NCBI RefSeq assembly: GCF_000422465.1
Contig: NZ_KE383844.1
Coordinates: 1 to 64,000 of the forward strand
Source of the DNA: Paenibacillus harenae DSM 16969
GTDB lineage: Bacteria; Bacillota; Bacilli; Paenibacillales; Paenibacillaceae
DNA length: 64,000 nt
Reading direction: 5' to 3'
Shown here: positions 60,240 to 64,000 of the stretch, piece by piece
Layout: each line of letters begins with the position of its first letter
Position numbering within the stretch: position 1 is the stretch's first letter
Program-made: the position numbers and the translations under genes
The notes under the pieces: model-generated
The model's database searches: none
What the model saw: only the letters and a program-made list of their open reading frames with translations
Told to the model about the DNA's origin: nothing

Positions 60240-61766
60240 ATGGACACCTTGCAATTTCTCGCAGACGGTTTTGCAACCGCCTTCCAATGGCATAATCTGC
60301 TGTTCGCCTTCATCGGCGTGTTAATCGGCACCGCCGTAGGCGTGCTGCCCGGCATTGGCCCCATGAGCGGCGTCGCGCTGCTTATCCCGATAACGGCTTC
60401 CATGACCGGCGGATTGCCGCCGGAAGCGGCGGCCACAAGCTCCATTATTCTGCTGGCCGGCGTGTATTACGGAGCCATGTACGGCGGGTCCACGACATCC
60501 ATCCTGCTCAATACGCCGGGAGAATCCTCTTCCGTCGTAACCACCTTGGACGGCTATCAGATGGCCAAGCAAGGAAGAGCCGGGGCTGCTTTATCGATAT
60601 CCGCGATCGGCTCTTTTGCCGCAGGATTATTTGCCGTCATCGCGCTCATCGCATTAGCCGAGCCGTTATCGGAAGTCGCGATTAAATTCGGGCCCGCGGA
60701 CTACTTTTCCTTGATGCTGCTTGGACTATGCGCCGTCAGCGGCTTGGCCGGAAAATCCATCACGAAGGCGCTTATTATGACGGTGCTCGGCTTGCTTCTG
60801 GCTACCATCGGCATGGATACGGTGTCGGGCGTCGCGCGGTTTACGTTCGGCGTCCCGCTGCTCTATTCCGGACTCGAGTTTTTGACCGTTGCGGTCGGCC
60901 TGTTTGCATTGGGCGAAGTATTCAAAACGATATTGGAGAAGGATTACTCCGCCGGCAAAACCGCGAAGATCGAACGCATCCTTCCGACCAAACAAGATTT
61001 AAAGGATAGCGCGGGGCCGATTGCCCGCGGCTCGGTCTTAGGCTTTTTCGTCGGCATTCTGCCCGGCGCAGGCGCTACACTGGCTTCCTTCTTCAGTTAT
61101 ATTTTGGAGAAAAAAATGAGCAAAAATCCCGAAACGTTCGGCAAAGGAAATATCGCCGGCGTAGCCGCGCCCGAATCCGCGAACAATGCGGCATCCGGCG
61201 GAGCCATGATCCCGCTGCTTACGCTCGGCATTCCGGGATCGGGCACAACGGCGATCTTAATGGGCGCTTTAATCATGTATAACATCCAGCCGGGTCCATT
61301 GTTATTCGAGGAGCATCCTCAGGTGGCCTGGGGGCTGATTGCCAGCATGCTGATCGGAAATCTCATGTTGCTTATTCTCAATATGCCGCTGGTGAAGGTG
61401 TTTGCCAAGATCATTCAAACGCCGCCGAAATACTTGATCCCGATCATTATCGCGATTTCGATCTTTGGCGTATACGCCGTTCAGGTGCAAATATTTGATT
61501 TAATGCTGCTGCTTGCCTGCGGGGTTATCGGGTTCCTGCTTGCGCGGAACGATTACCCGCTGGCTCCCCTCGTGCTTGGCTTGGTGCTGGGGCCGATGAT
61601 CGAAAACAACATGCGCAGAGCGTTAACGACATCCAACGGCGATTTTATGATTTTCCTGCAAAAGCCGCTGTCGCTTGTATTCTTGATCATCGCCGCAATC
61701 TGGATTATTGTTCCTTTCCTGTTGAAGAAGAGAGGGAAAGAGGTTGTCGTCAACGAGGAAGGTTAA
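60240..61766 (+). CDS. tctA: Tripartite tricarboxylate transporter large permease
   Basis: A 508-residue permease with about 11-12 helices. Family signatures: GTAVGVLPGIGPMSGVALL, the SIILLAGVYYGAMYGGSTTSIL segment shortened here, LNTPGESSSVVTTLDGY, and PESANNAASGGAMIPLLTLGIPGS (shortened). AAGGAGGT lies before the ATG. It forms the secondary, sodium- or proton-driven transport channel with TctB. Confidence 0.93.
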   Translation: MDTLQFLADGFATAFQWHNLLFAFIGVLIGTAVGVLPGIGPMSGVALLIPITASMTGGLPPEAAATSSIILLAGVYYGAMYGGSTTSILLNTPGESSSVVTTLDGYQMAKQGRAGAALSISAIGSFAAGLFAVIALIALAEPLSEVAIKFGPADYFSLMLLGLCAVSGLAGKSITKALIMTVLGLLLATIGMDTVSGVARFTFGVPLLYSGLEFLTVAVGLFALGEVFKTILEKDYSAGKTAKIERILPTKQDLKDSAGPIARGSVLGFFVGILPGAGATLASFFSYILEKKMSKNPETFGKGNIAGVAAPESANNAASGGAMIPLLTLGIPGSGTTAILMGALIMYNIQPGPLLFEEHPQVAWGLIASMLIGNLMLLILNMPLVKVFAKIIQTPPKYLIPIIIAISIFGVYAVQVQIFDLMLLLACGVIGFLLARNDYPLAPLVLGLVLGPMIENNMRRALTTSNGDFMIFLQKPLSLVFLIIAAIWIIVPFLLKKRGKEVVVNEEG

Positions 61767-61802
61767 GGAAGGGCCCTAATTAACGATCAGACGGAGGCAG
61801 CC

Positions 61803-63224
61803 ATGGATAATAATAAACTAGGCGGAAAAAGCGTTATTCTCAGACTTGAAATGAATACGAACGAAGTGCATTTCGGCCAGGTCGCATCCTCCATCTTCGA
61901 GGCCGGAGGCGATATCGTCGCTATCGACGTCATTCAGACGAGCCAGGACAAGACGGTGCGGGATATTACGATTACCGTGACCGATACGGTCGACATCGGC
62001 ATTATTACGGAAGCGGTTAAGAGCCTGAACGGCGTCCGGCTGGTCAATATTTCGGACAGAACGTTCCTGCTGCATCTCGGCGGGAAAATCGAAACGAAGC
62101 TGAAAGCGCCGATTCAGAACCGCGACGATCTCTCGCGCGTCTATACGCCCGATGTCGCACGCGTGTGCATGGCCATTCACGAAGAGCCGAGAAAAGCATT
62201 TACGTTAACGATCAAGAGAAACACCGTTGCCGTCATATCGGACGGAAGCGCCGTCTTGGGGCTTGGCAATATAGGTCCATACGCGGCGATGCCCGTCATG
62301 GAAGGCAAATCGATGCTGTTCAAGCAGCTGGCGGACGTCGACTCCTTCCCGATCTGCTTGAACACGCAGGACACGGAGCTCATCATTGCCGCGATCAAAG
62401 CGATCGCCCCCGGCTTCGGCGGGATCAATCTGGAGGATATTTCTTCTCCAAGATGCTTTGAAATCGAGCAAAGGCTGCGCGAGGAATTGGATATTCCCGT
62501 ATTCCACGATGACCAGCACGGCACGGCGGTCGTCTTGTATGCGGCTTTAATCAACGCTTTGAAAATCGTCAACAAACCGATTCATGAGATCAAAGTGGTT
62601 GTTTGCGGGATAGGAGCGGCGGGCGTTGCCTGCAGTAAAATTCTTTTGTCCGCGGGGGTGACCAACCTGATCGGCGTGGATCGGCATGGCGCGCTTGCTG
62701 CCGGAACCGCTTATGACAATGCCATGTGGCGGTGGTATGCGGAGCATACCAATCCGAACCGCGAGCAGGGATCTTTGCGTGACGTGATTCGAGGGGCCGA
62801 TGTATTCATCGGACTATCCGCGGGGGGACTGCTGCGCCGGGAAGACGTCATGACCATGGCGGACAACCCGATCGTATTTGCAATGGCCAACCCCACGCCG
62901 GAGATCAGGCCCGAGGAAGCGGAGGATATCGTCGGCGTCATGGCTACCGGCCGTTCGGATTATCCGAACCAAATTAACAATGTCTTATGTTTTCCCGGCA
63001 TATTCCGCGCCGCATTGGATTGCAGGGCTTCGACCATTAACGAGGAAATGAAGCTTGCGGCCGCAGAGGCCATTGCCTCCGCCATCTCCGATGAAGAGAG
63101 AAGCCGGCATTATATAATTCCGAGCGTATTCAACCAAACCGTCGTGAAAGCCATTCGCGATCTCGTCATCAAAGCCGCCATAAGGACGGGCGTTGCCCGC
63201 CGGATACCTCGGGAGTACAGATGA
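61803..63224 (+). CDS. NAD(P)-dependent malic enzyme with N-terminal ACT domain
   Basis: A 473-residue malic enzyme converting malate to pyruvate and CO2. Residues about 1-85 form an ACT-like regulatory domain (VILRLEMNTNEVHFGQVASS, GGDIVAIDVIQTSQD), then the catalytic part: YTPDVARV (catalytic Tyr), TIKRN (Lys), GLGNIGPYAAMPVMEGKSML, DDQHGTA (metal Asp) and the NAD-binding CGIGAAGVACSKILL. An ACT domain links amino-acid or ligand sensing to flux. It follows tctA by 36 bp, so imported acids can enter pyruvate metabolism. Confidence 0.92.
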   Translation: MDNNKLGGKSVILRLEMNTNEVHFGQVASSIFEAGGDIVAIDVIQTSQDKTVRDITITVTDTVDIGIITEAVKSLNGVRLVNISDRTFLLHLGGKIETKLKAPIQNRDDLSRVYTPDVARVCMAIHEEPRKAFTLTIKRNTVAVISDGSAVLGLGNIGPYAAMPVMEGKSMLFKQLADVDSFPICLNTQDTELIIAAIKAIAPGFGGINLEDISSPRCFEIEQRLREELDIPVFHDDQHGTAVVLYAALINALKIVNKPIHEIKVVVCGIGAAGVACSKILLSAGVTNLIGVDRHGALAAGTAYDNAMWRWYAEHTNPNREQGSLRDVIRGADVFIGLSAGGLLRREDVMTMADNPIVFAMANPTPEIRPEEAEDIVGVMATGRSDYPNQINNVLCFPGIFRAALDCRASTINEEMKLAAAEAIASAISDEERSRHYIIPSVFNQTVVKAIRDLVIKAAIRTGVARRIPREYR

Positions 63225-63259
63225 CGCGAATCCACTAATAATGAACGGGGGGTTGTCCG

Positions 63260-63505
63260 ATGAAAGCGGAAATTCGAAGCATCGTCGACATTAACCAAAC
63301 GGCGGCCGATTTCAAATCAAGCATCGTCCTGCGCGTCAGCGACACGAAGTTCGTCGACGTCAAGAGCATCCTGGGCCTAAGTATTTCCCTCTACAAAAAC
63401 CTTGCGTATAAGCTTGAAATTCACGGTCCCGACGAGGAGGAAGCCAAGTCCGCCATGATCGGGGTTTTCAACAAATATCATATTCATGTCGAGGTCAACC
63501 GTTAG
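63260..63505 (+). CDS. HPr-like protein lacking the phosphorylated histidine
   Basis: An 81-residue HPr-fold protein. Alignment by eye puts F18 on HPr F29 and K35-S36 on K45-S46 of HPr (FVDVKSILGLSI against the regulatory-site segment), with the GPDEEEA end as in HPr. The first strand and the His15 loop are absent: the residue aligned to His15 is glutamate, and no histidine lies nearby. An in-frame TGA at 63242 rules out a longer start. GGGGGG precedes the ATG. It cannot be a PTS phosphotransfer protein, but the Ser46-like residue suggests a regulatory, Crh-like role. It closes the tct operon. Confidence 0.72.
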   Translation: MKAEIRSIVDINQTAADFKSSIVLRVSDTKFVDVKSILGLSISLYKNLAYKLEIHGPDEEEAKSAMIGVFNKYHIHVEVNR

Positions 63506-63512
63506 TCGTCAG

Positions 63513-63550
63513 GAGGTGAGCGAATTCCAGCTCGCCTCTTTCTTTTTTCT
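63513..63550 (+). terminator. Terminator of the tct operon
   Basis: GAGGTGAGC pairs with GCTCGCCTC (one G-T pair; 63513-63521 with 63530-63538) and a TTTCTTTTTT tract follows. Confidence 0.85.
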
Positions 63551-63678
63551 TTATAGACTTCTTCTCCGCCGTTATACAGCAGCCGGGAAACGCAGAATAA
63601 TAGCCAAGCTGTCCGAATAAATTCAAGTTAGATTGAATCCAAAGTCTGACATCTTTGTTTACTTAGGGGGAACCCAGC

Positions 63679-64000
63679 ATGCATCAAGCAAAATTATATG
63701 CCGCAACCGCCGATCCTCGTACCGTTGCAACGTTCAAGGCGCTTGTCGAAGCGATCGTCCCGAATACGCCGGCGCTTGCCGTATTCGGAGCGGAGCAAGC
63801 TGCAGGAGCGGTAGAGCTGTACGTTTACGAGTATATGATTTGGGAATTGGATCACAGCCTGGCGCTTTTCCTGGGCACGCATTTGACCATTGTTCCGCTA
63901 TCCGCTTCTACAGCCGGGTTGCTTAATTCAGGCGCCTTTCAATTCGTCGCCTCGGGCCAGGCGCAGCATGCGCCGAACCACGCGCTTTGGGGAAGCAGCC
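63679..64000 (+). CDS. Partial gene at the right edge, DUF5987-like
   Basis: An ATG at 63679 with TAGGGGGA upstream opens a frame that runs off the window after 107 codons (MHQAKLYAATADPRTVATF, LVEAIVPNTPALAVFGAEQA, ELYVYEYMIWELDHSL). The pattern recalls DUF5987/gluconate-2-dehydrogenase-subunit-3-like proteins, often next to GMC oxidoreductases; this is weakly supported. No signal peptide is clear. Confidence 0.6.
   Translation, partial: MHQAKLYAATADPRTVATFKALVEAIVPNTPALAVFGAEQAAGAVELYVYEYMIWELDHSLALFLGTHLTIVPLSASTAGLLNSGAFQFVASGQAQHAPNHALWGSS

Overview
The window looks like a chromosomal segment of a spore-forming, low-to-mid GC Bacillota, most probably Paenibacillus or a close relative. 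Support comes from the 16S rRNA 5' end at the left edge, strong AGGAGG-type ribosome binding sites with frequent TTG and GTG starts, three YheC/YheD spore-coat-associated ATP-grasp genes, a SleB-type cortex hydrolase with a copper-amine-oxidase-like stalk domain, a YesM/YesN-regulated sugar ABC transporter, and a Hol-Tox type I toxin. The genus is inferred from gene content; no genome comparison was possible.

Layout. 1-410: 5' end, leader and promoter of an rRNA operon reading left. 567-9674: a membrane diguanylate cyclase, a DUF3473-type polysaccharide deacetylase with a coupled methyltransferase, a second methyltransferase with a broken or non-canonical start, a NERD-UvrD helicase, two small genes flanking an inverted repeat, and a chemotaxis receptor. 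9679-14978: SleB hydrolase, then a divergent AraC / sulfatase-PhyH dioxygenase-AraC cluster with AraC-type direct repeats abutting the sulfatase -35 box. 15012-22196: a complete histidine utilisation operon hutH-hutU-hutI followed by an M20 amidohydrolase and a HutF-like amidohydrolase, with no arginase-type HutG. 22454-34102: WYL regulator divergent from a [2Fe-2S] protein, a decayed Hol-Tox locus, YmaF, a secreted lamin-tail-domain protein, a PadR-CPBP pair, two sugar-metabolism genes separated by a palindromic tandem repeat, a complete Hol-Tox toxin with an apparent antisense RNA, a DEAD-box helicase and an M20 dipeptidase. 34699-40129: two-component system plus ABC transporter (Bce/MacB type), bracketed by two copies of a hairpin repeat. 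40225-46973: YesN-YesM-SBP-permease-permease operon, reading left. 47227-52586: three yheC/yheD genes, a small ORF and an NlpC/P60 hydrolase. 53283-56030: MOSC protein and an ABC-F ATPase preceded by a 43-codon leader ORF and an intrinsic terminator. 56138-63550: CitA/CitB-type two-component system divergent from a tripartite tricarboxylate transporter (tctC-tctB-tctA), malic enzyme and an HPr-like protein lacking the phosphorylated histidine. 63679-64000: start of a gene running off the window.

How genes work together. The hut operon should take histidine to glutamate by deimination of formiminoglutamate and hydrolysis of N-formylglutamate. The tct block couples sensing (CitA/CitB), uptake (TctABC) and entry into central metabolism (malic enzyme). 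The YesMN block senses and imports a carbohydrate.

The observations most worth following are the Hol-Tox/antisense RNA locus with a decayed second copy, the leader-ORF attenuator of the ABC-F gene, the HPr-like protein in the tricarboxylate operon, the alternative hut ending, and the structured leader between yheC/yheD genes.
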